From: Gracilaria domingensis
Taxonomy: Eukaryota > Rhodophyta > Florideophyceae > Gracilariales > Gracilariaceae
NCBI GenBank assembly: GCA_022539475.1
Contig: VCMS01000502.1
Coordinates: forward strand, 1-42,401
Length of the DNA stretch: 42,401 bases
Direction of reading: 5' to 3'
Shown here piece by piece: positions 1-10,699 of this stretch (the first letter of the stretch is position 1; the number at the start of each line of letters is the position of its first letter). Position numbers and translations under genes: made by a program. Below the pieces are notes generated by a model that was given only the letters and a program-made list of their open reading frames with translations, had not been told where the DNA came from and searched no databases.

Positions 1-2238
1 ACAGGACTCTCTCGTCCATCTCGCAGCCGGCGCTGCCGGATTGCGTCAAGAATTTCGTGGATCCAGCGACGATGTCGTTTGCTGTCAACTGCCGATAATG
101 CAAATCGTGCATCTGTCTCTGCTCCTCAAGAAGATGAGGTAACTCGGCCCAGCGGTCAGGACAGGAGGGCATGACAACTGGAACCGAAGAGGTTCGTATG
201 ACACCAAAACCTTCATGTCCCCGGCCGATATCGAAGACCGGAGCTACTGGGGCGCGGGTTACGCCGCCCAGTGGATCTGGACAACAAGGGACAATGACGA
301 GAAGTCGTGAGAGCCTACTATATTAAGATCGTCACGTCCATCCCTCTCTTCTAGAACTGGGGCCGCTATGAATCGTATCATGCCTCGCAATGGGTCCGGA
401 CAAGGGAGAAACACAATAAGAAATCGAGAGACAACTGATAGACGAGTTACTTTTCGACCTTCCCCTCTTTCCAGAGCGGGGGCCGTTGCAGCTCGTACGA
501 GGCCCAATTCATCTGATATACCATGCCATGGAGGAGGACATACACGGGAGTTGAAGCTCGGAGCCGTGCCAAGGGTGGACACAGAACGCCTGCAGCCTCT
601 CGTGGCTAAGGCTATGGCACATGAGGATAGTTCCGATAACGAAATAACACCGAATCCTGCGGCATTACCGGGGCCTGTCGCCGAAGAAGCTAGGGAAATA
701 ACGGAAGATATCCAAACTGGTGTGAATTCAAGCTCTATGAACAGACCTGATCTTTTAAATGAACTGAATTGCTTGAAAGAAAAGGTTAAGACGCTACAAG
801 AGGACTTGATGGTTCGGGGAATTCTAGTGAAGGTCGCCCAAGAGCAGAGTACGGCTTTGAAAAAGAGGCTTGAAGAGAAGGATCTAGTCATTGAAGGGCT
901 AAGAGGGGCACTGAAACAGGAGGGAGATAGGAGTACACGTGCTGGTGAACCTTGGCAGACAGGTCGAAAGAAGCATAAATTGAGGTGTGCGACGAGTTTC
1001 GAGGGGTTGCTCGAGCAGTGTATCACAACATGCTGACGTGGGCAAGGAGAGAAACAAGTGAGCTATGGCTCGAAGGTGAGTCGCTCACCCGAATTTGGGG
1101 TAACCGTGCCGAGAAGGTGGAAGACGCAACTGAGAGTGGGGAAGGGCTTATTGAGCCGGAGGAAGGTGGTTCATACATGGTTCCTAAAAACCCCGTGGAG
1201 CTCTTGGGCAGTTTTGGCATGTTCACACCGTCGGTAGAGGGGGGGCCAGATGCTTTGCTGAAGAAAATGGTTGAAAGCGAGTTGAAGGAGTTGAGCTGGG
1301 AAGGTATTAGAAAAGCATCTCTTACCGACAGGTGTATACTGGAACTTTGTGCAGATATGTGCCTTAGGCAGAGAATGCGGCAGACCATGAGTGACGTCGT
1401 GGGCGTTCGTAAGAGAAATACGAGGGATAAACTATTTCTGCTCCTGGGGTACGATCTGATTTGGAGAAGAACAAAGCTGGTAGAAGAGAATGCTGACGAA
1501 CTCACAATGCAGTTGAAGGAAGCGCAGGAGAACATACTGCGTCTTGACGAAAATGGTGTACCGAACACTTCATGGTGGAGAAAAGCCCCATTTGTTCGTC
1601 TAAAGTACTCCAATGCGGACAATGTCGAGGATATGCCGACGGAAGATCAAGACTTGTTCTTCCGAAACCGTGTCGGGGTACAAGTGCTGAAGGAGTTTAT
1701 TGGGTATGATGTGGAAGACAAGGATACGGGCACCTTTTTAGATGGCACAATACTGTTGCTCGCACGTTTGGACGCTTGGGTGTTGACGGTTGTGAGCCTT
1801 CTAAGTACGGATGTGTCAAGAGGTGGCCAGAGACAGAAACTGTTTACAAAGAAGTTTGCTGAACTGCTACCTCTGTGTTTAAAGAATGTTCTGGGGGATG
1901 TTAGGCAACATGTCTTGAGGACCAATTCCAGCGAGTTTCATAATTTTGGAACGACAACGGAAGATTGGACTAAGGTTCTTGGTAATGACATGAGAGAGGC
2001 TACATTTGGATATCGAATGCCGTCGAACGGAAGACTTTACCTCACTGTGAAAGAACAATTTTTTATTGACAGTGTGAGCCGAAGATTGGGGTCTATTAGC
2101 GATTGCTTCGTTGGTGAATGCGAGGAAGGGGATATGGAGTTCAAGGAAATGGACATGAACGATTTCGGAATTAACACAGGATCACAAGAAAAGGCACCAC
2201 AAGGTGAACATGTAGAAGATGGAGCCCTTAATGTTTAA
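1..2238 (+). pseudogene. Transposon coiled-coil protein gene, copy A (partial, frameshifted)
   Basis: This matches the intact 798-residue gene at 38072-40468 but lacks its N-terminus, which lies beyond the window start. The reading frame is broken at least twice. Near 315-325 bases are lost in the Arg/Ser-rich repeat region. Near 970 a run of four A has become three, so the frame moves from the one starting at 368 to the one ending at 2238. The C-terminal half (about 985-2238) is otherwise open and closely similar to the other copies. The stop codon overlaps that of the facing transposase. I recognise no domain. A predicted coiled coil (leucine and glutamate heptads, about 760-920) precedes a helical C-terminal half with no known family. 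Confidence 0.8.
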
Positions 2239-5200
2239 GGCTGTACAAGATCAACGTGCTCAGTTGGTCCTTCATCTGAATCATGATAGAATCGATTGAT
2301 GTAGAATCGGTGTTGGAACCATTGAAGTGGAGGACAAAAAGGTGGAGCAGGGTAGTTTGATCGAACAACATGGACAGTTCCCTGTAGTGCAGAAGCCGGA
2401 ACCATCCCGTACCAAGGAGTTAACTCTACGATAGTCTCCGCTTTGGAATGACGAGGGAACGGAAGAGTGTGGTTCTTTCATCGTTTGTAGCCCACCGTAA
2501 AGATATGCATTTCAATATGTGGTCGATGTTTGTTGCGGGGGGTAAAACCTCGAAATACCGGACGAATGCCACCTCTGGTGCGGTAAGTGCAGAATCAAGG
2601 AGAGATATTCGAATCAGAGCGACTACCTGGGCAACCCAAGTCTCTGAATCTTCTCCGCTTACCAATACAGTGGAAAACTTTGGCTTTCTACTGGGACCAA
2701 ATGCTGGAGAAGCGAAGACTCGTTGGATGATGGGGTATTTGGGTCGTCCCAGCTTAAGTGCCTTAGAAGACGAATCGAAGTGTTCAAGAGTCGGAACGAA
2801 ACCGCCTTTCACGACGGCCGAATTCACCAGAGTTATCCTTGTCTTTTCTGGGAAGTATGTAATAGAGTGCTCATCCAGTGTTTCTTTCACGAGACTGAGG
2901 AAAGGAGGAAGGGCCTGTTCACCAATTTGATCAAGAATCGACCTTGTGTCCGTACTTGAGAACATTTCTCTAACAGCAGTCCTTGTTTTTGAACTGGACA
3001 TACTTGAAACACAATGTTGAAGAGCTCGTAAAGTGAAAGAACGCCCTCTCATTGCAAACCGAGGAAGCTGTGTGGAAGTTCCTGGTAAACCTGGATTACG
3101 CTGGTAAGGAGTATTGCCATTCCATTGCTTTCTAACATGTCCGTGCTCAATGGAGCGAATAGTCTCCTCCACAGCCGTTGCTGTTCTTCTGGACGTCTTT
3201 TTGTAGTGTCTTTTAAATAGCAGGTGTGCATGTTCGTATATGCCTGCGTCGTAATACTTGATACTTCCCAGACGGCGAATATCGTCCACGAGATGATCGA
3301 GAAGATGAAACTTCAGAGTTCCCAGTCTGGAGGGATGAAAATCCGCCAGAGTCTTTGTTGCGGAACGCTTGAAGGCTTCAATCTCCGAACTAAGACACAG
3401 GAGAGAGCTTTCAGTCCAATACGGGTCACGATTGTATCTGAATAAGGTCGAGAGCAAGTCCGAGTACTGAGAGAAAACGGTTGTGATTGGGGCAACGTCC
3501 TGTTCTCCACAGCATATGTCAAAGAATGCTCCTATGAAGGGAAAGACCATGTCAAGTGCTTTGTAGTTTTGGCCTCCAGCATTCCACGGAGACCGTCTTT
3601 CGTGAAGATACCATTCAAAGATTTGCCTTTCTCCTGCGTGGAGAAATCGATATGTAAACCTTTGGCAGGAGAATCGCGTTCTATGGCAGCTAGAATTGCG
3701 TTTGCATGGTTGAGGAGTTGGGTGCGTATCGTTCGAAATGAACGCGATGCAGATGTTCCTAATGTGGTGCACAGGGTGTCTGACTGCAGTCTCTCGATTG
3801 TGGCCGTTTTTATCAACTTTGAGATGCCGAGATGCAAGTTTTGTAATGGTTCGAATGAGAACAGACTGTATGGAGACAATCCCGGGATCATTCCAAGGCT
3901 TACGGAAGTTTCGAGGAACGAAGGAATGAGAGATATGGAATTTGAACGCATCAGAGTATCCGCTTGAGATCTCCTCTCCCTCGCACGACGTGGACGTCTT
4001 TCCGCCTCGTCTTTTTGTGCATGTTGCAAGATAGCTGTGTATGTCTTTTGGATGCTTTTCGTGTGCTTTTGAGAACGTCCGTTGAATGAGGTGGGAATAG
4101 GACTGCATAAAGATGAGCGAAAGGCTTTGCATCTGTGACACGGGCTTTCCGTTTTGGTGCCATGAAGAATAGACAGAATGTCCTTAGCCTCAGGAATATC
4201 CGCACAATAACTTGCAAGCAGAGGATGGCACACTCGACTTAGTTTGTCTTCGCCGATGAACTGAAAACCTTTCTGCGTGAGATTTAGAATGGGCTCCAGG
4301 ACTTGACGAAGAGATTCTTGAAGGATTTGCATCCTGGACTCGCGTAGAGACTTGCTAGAAACAAATGGCATTGCGTCTGCTTCAGATGCGGAAACCTCGA
4401 TCAGTGTGGTAGGGAAGTATGCCACTACTGTGAGGTCATCACGGATACACTTACGGCGAAGCTCGTCGGAGAAGTTGAGAAATATGAGGTGAAGAGGATA
4501 GGCGGTAACCGATGTTTGCTTTAGAGTTGTTGAAGACTTATCGGTGTATACCTGCAGAAGACCTACGAAAGATTCACTGTAACTTATTTCTTGGGAGTAC
4601 CACACTATTCTACTATCCAAAGAGCCTATGACCATTTCCTTAAGTTTTGAGGTGGCGTCTCTTGCGAGAGAGCCGGACATGGGGTGAGATATTTTCGTGG
4701 AGTGGGTCTGAGGTATAGGGTGGAAGAATGTGTTTTCGTTGTTAGCCAACTGGAGCTGTTTCACAAGTGTCTGAACGGGGTCTCTCGTGTAGAGGGTGGC
4801 GCTGAACTTACATCCTTCTGGCGAGACAGTTCTGCGATTGAAACCGTCCTTTGAGGCGTATCGTTCGAAAATGGCCTTCTTCAGTTCTGTACAGCGCTTG
4901 GAACTTGTTATAGTCTCGTTGAATCGCTTTTGCGAGAATCGCGGGTCCCGAAGTAGCCCAATTAGCTCGTCCGCCTCACGATGACCAAGGTTGGAAGCTA
5001 CTGAAGCCAGACAAACGGTGAGATAATCCATATGCAAATCACCGAGGGCCTCCTCAGAAGGCACTGGGCGGGAACTGCTTCCGTGTTCTCGCTCTAATGA
5101 CGCGGGAGCCGGGGAAGGAGAAACACAATGCGAAGTGTCCGGAATGGGAGGGGCGCACGGAGTGGGGTCGACGATGTCCTCGGACACTGGAGGCTCGGGA

Positions 5201-5412
5201 AGGCGACAAGGGGCAGTGACCGTTTCGGAAGATGCGGGCGCGGGTGCGGAAAGCTTGAGACGCTTGCTTCTCCGAATGGGCCGGCTATTGTCGTCTTCCA
5301 GCGCTGCTTTCAGACGAAACGGGCAATGGTTGACATGCTGTTGAAGGGATAAGACTCCTCGGCGAGTAACGAAGGGGCACCCACGCTTCTTATGTGTACA
5401 GTAGTAGACCAT
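2235..5412 (-). pseudogene. Plavaka/KDZ-like DNA transposase, copy A (two frameshifts)
   Basis: The start is placed at the ATG at 5412, within a good initiation context (CCATGG) and shared with copy C. An N-terminal zinc-finger-like segment (Cys-Cys-His-Cys within the first 30 residues) is followed by the long DDE-type catalytic region and the C-terminal domain typical of Plavaka-type (Tnp2/CACTA-related) transposases. Recognisable blocks include YTDKS, the HPLLASYCADIPE block, the C-x2-C knuckle and KFHLLDHLVDDIR. Two one-base losses in A runs break the frame: near 3570 (five A to four) and near 2480 (four A to three). Restored, it would be about 1059 residues. The gene ends tail to tail with the coiled-coil gene with a 4-nt overlap. 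Confidence 0.85.
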
Positions 5413-6975
5413 GGGAAGAAGAACTGAACGAGAAACGACGACAAAGACTGCAAGGGAAGGTTGTAAGAAGGGAGAAGGAGGTCGAGCGACAGTCAAGATC
5501 GACGTCATGCTGAGAACGGAGAATATATTTTGAGTTTAAATCACGTGCTTTCGTTCAGAAAGGAACGTAGGTACACGTCGACCTCAACACAAGGGTGTAC
5601 TTCTCGTATTATCTACCACTGGTTATAAACCTGTGGTTTCGCAACGTTGTACGCTGTACACCTGTCCAATCTCGCACAGAAAAATAAATCTCTTCCCTCC
5701 GCCGCCGCCGCCGCGCCTCCGACGTCCGACCTTCCCTTACCGTCGTGATCCGTGCCATCCACATCCTCGCGTTATACTCCCCTCCGTCCTTCTTTTTTCC
5801 TCCCTGTACTTTATGGAGGTTCCTTAAAGTAGGGCGGAAAAAAGTAGGACGGAGTCATCCGTATCTCACGGATGTATTCCGTGCAGTCTTTTCGTAGGTT
5901 CTCTTCCATATTCTTCTATGTATCTTTGCTCTAAACTAACCCATCCTCACCACGTTTTTTCGCGCTATTCGACATGTAAACGGCAGAAAATAAGCTTTGG
6001 GTTACCGGGTTCCCGTTTTCAGCCTCCAACTCGTTCCATTTGTTCAACTACGTTCTGCTTACGATATGTTCCATCTTGTTCTACGTCTTGCTACTAACAT
6101 TGACGTGATTGAAGGTAACCACTATTTGACGTGCGTCCTTTGTATTTCTTCCGACGTCCACAACGACTGTAAGTACGCAACCAGTTTCATTTCGTCTCTC
6201 AAGATCGATCTCTGACTGCTCGTGTAACCTATCACGCGGTATTGCCGATCTTGGTTCACTTTGTTGCGCCATAGGCGTCTCTAGCTTCTCGCATCTTGCG
6301 CTACTTTTGGTTTGTTGGCGATCTTGGTTCCGCCATAGACTCTTCTCTCTTCTCGCGTCTTGCGCTGCTTTTGGTGTATTGGCGATATTGGTTGATATTG
6401 GTTGACTGGCTCGGGCGATAGGTTCATCATTGGCAATCTTGGTTGACTAGGTTGCGCCATAGGATGGTCTCTCTCTTATCGCGTCTTGCGTTACTTTTGG
6501 TGCATTGGCGATATGGTTTGACTTGGTTGCCTCATAGACTCGCCTCTCTTCTCGCGCCTTACGTTGATCTTCTTGTATTGGCGATCTTGGTTGACTGGCT
6601 TGCGGGATAGTCGATTCTGGTACTTGGTTGCGACATAGGCTGCTCTCTCGTTTATCGCATTTTGCGGTATGTTTGCTGCATGGGTATTCTTGGTGTCGTT
6701 GCTTGTGAGTTCTCGCTTCGACACCTTTCGCGGTTTACGATGATATGTTGGGCTGGTAATCTAACCGATCCCTTTCCTGCTTCTTCTTCCGTTTGCGAGT
6801 TACCAGGTCCCTCGACTTTTCTAGCGCAACGTTTCTGTTTTGTTTTATCAATGGTACGTTCCATCGCATTTCAAATGTATCTAACGGATCATTGACTAAC
6901 TTATGGATACTTTCTGCTTGCGTATACAGGTAAATGACTTTTGATGCGGACGTAGCTCACGAGTTGCAGGTGCAG
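5413..6975. other. Non-coding subterminal region of transposon copy A with degenerate repeats
   Basis: No convincing gene is present. The first ~400 nt upstream of the transposase start probably hold its promoter. From about 6230 to 6690 there is a degenerate tandem array built on blocks such as tcgcgtcttgcgct, ttggcgatcttggttg and gcgccatag, at irregular 60-125 nt spacing. The corresponding part of copy C is much shorter (about 34150-34210), so the array has expanded here or contracted there. A block at 6640-6930 corresponds to the ~415-nt unit that is duplicated in copy C (33424-34200). Confidence 0.6.
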
Positions 6976-7128
6976 GTTCCTCAAGTAGGGAACCATGCAT
7001 CTGGGCATGGTTCCCTACATGAGGAACGGAGAGGATGAGGCGCTTCGCGCCTCATCCTCTCGGAGTGCGTATGTGTTCTACCGATCCAGCAATTTGGTGC
7101 AGGTGCCCTCTGCGGCATCTGCCGCAGA
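6976..7128. repeat. Cluster of three hairpins near the transposon end (copy A)
   Basis: Three inverted repeats follow one another. The first has 23-nt arms (6976-6998 and 7005-7027) with a single mismatch and a 6-nt loop. The second has 15-nt perfect arms (7029-7043 and 7047-7061) around TTC. The third has 9-nt perfect arms (7109-7117 and 7120-7128) around TC. All three are kept at 33231-33383 in the inverted copy. They may be transposase-binding or cruciform sites; that role is inferred. Confidence 0.8.
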
Positions 7129-7382
7129 TTGGGCCTACATCCGATCCATCATGGGGAAATGGTACATGTAATATAGCGAAGTAGTGGTTAGCAAAAGCGG
7201 TCGATAGAAGAATAGATACGAATAAAACGGTATGATTTCATAATGGGCATCATCTGTACTAGCACTAGTATTCCATGCGTTGCAGGGTATCATTCCGCAG
7301 AAGGTATCGTGTAATGTGCACCTTAATGGAAACTGAACCTAGACTTCGCGAAATACAGTTCAGGTAGCCCTCGACTAAAGAA

Positions 7383-7540
7383 CTAGCACGAGTGGAAAAC
7401 CCACCAGTATTTACTGCACAGCGATTCTGGACGACCCAAGCAATTATCTGCAGATTTTGAAATAATTGATCTCGATATTTTTTCAAAAAATTTACTGGAC
7501 GACCCTTGCCAATTTCTGGACGACCCTCGCCAAAAACTAG
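7383..7540. mobile_element. Small CTAG-bounded element (MITE-like), 158 nt
   Basis: It begins CTAGCACGAGTGG and ends CCAAAAACTAG, so both edges are CTAG. Inside is a direct motif ggacgaccc repeated three times and an AT-rich centre with TTTTTTC/AAAAAA. An identical-length copy lies at 32819-32976 in inverse orientation, and diverged 197-nt relatives lie at 11330-11526 and 30816-31012. CTAG could be a target duplication or a palindromic terminus. It sits at the inner edge of inverted-repeat arm A. Confidence 0.6.
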
Positions 7541-8583
7541 CATCTGCAAGAGACAGACGTACCAGTAACGATTAGTGAAGCCCAGAAATCTGCGGCTTCG
7601 AAGACTTGCTCTTTGTTCCAATTCATTGGTCGTCCTCTGGGTAAGGCTGTTATTGACGGTCGCTTGCTGGATATGAGGTTTTAGAACACTTTCTCGGAAC
7701 TTCTCCCGGCATACTGTCGAGTAATATTCGACAGCTGTGGGCCCTCACGTTCAGATTCATCAGGCTCGTCATCCATCCTGGAAAGTAGATTCGGAAGCAA
7801 CAAACGCGACAGATTGGCGATCGAGATATAGATCGAAAGAAGGTGTGGCAGAGATACACTAGCGAGAAATCGGCTATGAAACTGTTGGATAATGTTGACC
7901 ATCAACTCGCTGTTTCGCTGCAATCAATTATAAGAATGGTGGGTGACAATGAAGGCGATTCGATACCAGCCCTTTGTCTGACATTTGTTTTGCCCGGTGA
8001 TGATTCGATAGAACTTGTGAAAGGCGGAAGCAATATTGAAGTAAATGAGCAGAATGCTGAAGAGTTCGTGAGAAGAGTGACATACCATGTGCTTTTTGGA
8101 GGTGTGTATCAGCAAGCTGAAACGCTTTTGAGAGGCTTGGGTGAGCTAATTGATATCACGAGTCTTCTAGTGTTCCGAAGCGCTGAACTTGAGTTGTTTT
8201 TCTGCGGTCCGCCATATGAGAAGTGGACTATGAACTTTTTGGTTCATTCTACGCGATGTGATCATGGATTAAGCCACGAGAGCGCTGCGGTGAAGTACTT
8301 CCTACAACTTCTAACAGAATTGGATGAAGAAGATCAACAGCGTTTCATCCAATTTACTACTGGCTCTCCAGCTCTTTCTCTGGGGGGGCTGAGCAAATTG
8401 CATCCCAGTCTAACAATTGTGCGACGTACCCCGGAAAGCGGGTACTCTCCGGACCAGTGTTGGCCAACCGTGATGACTTGCACGAATTATTTCAAACTCC
8501 CGGAATATAGTTCTTATGAGATTGCGAAGAAGCAGGTGCTTTACGCTGTTCGTGAAGGACAGAGGTCGTTCCATCTTTCGTAG
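7541..8583 (+). pseudogene. HECT-type E3 ubiquitin ligase, C-terminal part (TRIP12/UFD4-like), 5'-truncated
   Basis: HECT ligases accept ubiquitin from E2 on a catalytic cysteine and pass it to substrates. A first piece (7541-7683) encodes the FIGRPLGKAVIDGRLLDM block of the HECT N-lobe and then meets TAG. The main piece (about 7840-8583) is open and runs through FTTGSPALSLGGL, the catalytic-cysteine block TCTNYFKLPEYSS and the end motif EGQRSFHLS. The sequence between them may hold an intron or be broken; I found no splice pair that clearly keeps the frame. Everything N-terminal of the HECT domain is missing because transposon copy A begins at 7540. The first codon of the main piece is not ATG, so this is an exon or fragment rather than a complete gene. 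It is probably inactivated by the insertion. Confidence 0.85.
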
Positions 8584-8662
8584 AGTGTTTCGTAAGTTAA
8601 CGCTAGTCAACGGACAAAGGGCCGGCAAAGAGTAAAGCTTTTTTCTGCTTACAAAAGTTGGT

Positions 8663-9478
8663 TTACCGAGCACAGTATACAGCGGGACTGACTGGGGGTG
8701 CTTCCAAGGACTTTGACTTCCTTCGTTCATCCAGCACGTCTATATTTGAAACTATCTCAGTTACTGTTAGCTTTCCGCTAAGTACGGCTCCTTCCATTGA
8801 GGCAAGGTACATTTGCTGGGTGAAGCCAACCGCTGCGGCCGGCGTGCGCAACAGAAAGAGCGTGAGCAGCAGCAGCGTCACACTGTAGATCAGCGGTTCG
8901 TGTAGAGCCTCATGCGCGCTTCCTTTTCTCGACAACGAGCGCGCCAACGCGCTTCGCGCCGAGGTGGCAGACAAAAAGCCTGACACTACAAGCACAGCGG
9001 GGAACAGCAGCGGCACGCAGGCGGCACACAGACGCGGGTGGGTGGTCGCGCTATACAGCGGCCACAACACAAGGAAAGCCGGCCCGCAACTGCTGTGGAT
9101 GATCTTTTTCGTCGTGCGCGAGAAAACCAGCCCAAGCGCTGTTACCCGTTGCCAGACGCCCAGCCACAGCGTGACGGCGCCGACGATCGCCAGCGTGAGC
9201 TGCGCGTCGCGCGACGCGTCAGCGAGCGCCGGCAGCATGAGCGCGCGCTTCGCGCCGCGCTGCAGGCAGGCGCGGCTTGCGGGGCGGCGGGGAATGAGCG
9301 CGATGCGATGGAGAGCGTGCGTGGCGGCGTGGGAACGGCCGGTCAGAAACGACGGAAGCGGCGAGAGGAAGCACGTCGCTTTCATGGCGGACGGCCGCGC
9401 GCACACCGTGAGGGTGCGACGCGGCGCGCGACAGCGGCGCGGCGTCGGCAGATGTTGGCGGACTGCGGAGGTCAGCAC
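8663..9478 (-). CDS. Phytol/farnesol kinase-like membrane protein, C-terminus atypical
   Basis: The 271-residue product starts with an Arg/Ser/Pro-rich, acid-poor segment that looks like a plastid transit peptide. Several hydrophobic segments follow, with KIIHSSCGPAFLVLWPLYSA and HEPLIYSVTLLLLTLFLL matching the VTE5/FOLK polyprenol kinase family, which phosphorylates phytol or farnesol for tocopherol and prenyl recycling at plastid membranes. The Gly-Gly-Asp-Gly motif expected next in this family is absent. After residue ~215 the sequence changes to a short unrelated hydrophilic tail, so the 3' end seems lost or lies in an unrecognised exon. The gene converges on the HECT fragment (80 nt apart) and diverges from the Notchless pseudogene. 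Family moderately sure; integrity doubtful. Confidence 0.65.
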   Translation of the reverse strand: MLTSAVRQHLPTPRRCRAPRRTLTVCARPSAMKATCFLSPLPSFLTGRSHAATHALHRIALIPRRPASRACLQRGAKRALMLPALADASRDAQLTLAIVGAVTLWLGVWQRVTALGLVFSRTTKKIIHSSCGPAFLVLWPLYSATTHPRLCAACVPLLFPAVLVVSGFLSATSARSALARSLSRKGSAHEALHEPLIYSVTLLLLTLFLLRTPAAAVGFTQQMYLASMEGAVLSGKLTVTEIVSNIDVLDERRKSKSLEAPPVSPAVYCAR

Positions 9479-9540
9479 CTGAATCGGCAGCTGCGATCAT
9501 TGCCAATATTCAGCTGGAGGAGGCGTCGCGACTCGCCTCC

Positions 9541-10628
9541 GTGCCAAGTGGGCCACAGGCTGGGGCCGCTACCGCTGTGTATGCCTGCGCGAATACACAA
9601 GTCATGTGCCACGTGCACGGCGGCGTCGTCGGTGAGAGTCTTTCATACCGCGTCCTGTGCTGCGCGGTCTTCTTCGACGAGTTGGGCGGCGCGCGATGCA
9701 GTCGGATGGCGCCGACGGCGTGTTTCTCGCCGGATTGTCGCTTGACAGCGACGGGTTCTGGCCATACAACCGTCAGATTGTAGAGTGCGGAGGCGCAGTT
9801 GCCGAAGCTTTCCTTGGTCGGTCATCGCGATTGAGTGCTGGCGTTGGGATTTTCTACAGAGGGGAGTCGATTGGATTCTGCTTCGAAGGACGGTCGAGTG
9901 TGGATCTGGGACTTTGAGAAAGGAACTGGTGAGAGCTTGGCTTCCCATCGCAAATGGGTGACGGATCTGTGTTTGAAGCCGTATCATTTGGATGAACGAT
10001 GTTGTTTGGTGGTGTCTGCTTCGAAGGATGCTACGCTGAAGATTTGGAACGTGGCTAGCATGAGCGCGGTCAGGATGCTCGCGCGACATAGAGCTGCCGT
10101 CACGACTGCCGTGTGAAGTGGAGACGGTTTTATCTATTCTGCTTCTCAGGATCGTAGTATAAAGATCTGGAATGCTGATAATGGCTTATCTTTGTCGACT
10201 ATAAATGCACATGCTCACTGGGTGAATTCTATCACGCTTTCTACCGACTACGTGCTCAAGTGCGGTGCGTTTGCATCTCTGGACGAGCAGAACGGATACA
10301 TGCCGGTCAAGTGGTCGCGAGAAGAAGCGTTGGAGCGCTATGAAAAGGTGAAACGGCAAAGTACGGGCGGGAGGGAACTTATGGTGAGTGGGTCCGATAA
10401 TTTCACTTTGATGCTGTGGGAAGACGTTTGGAAACGCACCTAGGGCATACAGTCCATTTCGCGCATGACCGGCCATCAGCAGCTGGTCAAATGCGTGGCG
10501 TTCAGTCCGGATGGGCGGTATATCGCGTCGGCCAGTTTTGACAAGAATGTAAGACTTTGGGATGGCAAGCTGGTAAGTTTTGCTACACGTTCCGCGGACA
10601 TGTTGCGGCCGTTTATCGAGTGGTTTGA
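9541..10628 (+). pseudogene. Notchless-like WD40 protein (NLE/Rsa4), nonsense-riddled pseudogene
   Basis: Notchless is a WD40 ribosome-biogenesis factor of the 60S subunit. One frame runs from 9541 to about 10563 without indels and gives successive WD repeats, including LVVSASKDATLKIWN, AHAHWVNSITLSTDYVL (a Notchless signature) and [18 protein letters not shown]. It is interrupted by TAG at 9781, TGA at 9832, TGA at 10114 and TAG at 10441. The first three stand where the family has Trp. A one-base loss near 10563 shifts the frame; the shifted frame continues as [13 protein letters not shown] and stops at TGA 10626, again at an expected Trp. Homology then ends. The last WD repeat is found at 32720-32799 on the other strand. 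The N-terminal NLE domain was not recognised. Confidence 0.85.
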
Positions 10629-10699
10629 GAAGATATTAATCCTGCGCAGTTTTTTGTTCGTTTAAGAGATGGAGATGAGATAAAATGTGTATGGTGTAC

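Larger units (their letters stand above)
1..7559. repeat. Left arm of a ~7.5 kb inverted repeat (transposon copy A)
   Basis: This stretch is the reverse complement of 32800-40312, at an identity I judge by eye to be well above 90 percent. It holds the 3' part of the coiled-coil gene, the whole transposase gene and about 2 kb of non-coding sequence. The inner edge is sharp: homology stops after 7559, matched at 32800, and unrelated host sequence follows on each side. The other end is cut by the window start. The non-coding part differs between arms through repeat expansion. Confidence 0.9.

Noticed and set aside
259..1622. Long antisense frames (255 and 199 codons) opposite the coiled-coil gene, repeated in all three copies
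   Set aside because: They lie wholly opposite a gene with conserved protein sequence and have Ser-rich, shadow-like composition; their repetition follows from copy identity.
7843..8583. Complete small gene starting at 7843
   Set aside because: The first codon is GTG and the HECT homology continues upstream; it is a fragment.
9541..10628. Altered genetic code in which TGA (or TAG) means Trp
   Set aside because: Both TAG and TGA occur at Trp positions, most Trp in the same gene is TGG, and neighbouring intact genes use TGG and end at TGA or TAG.
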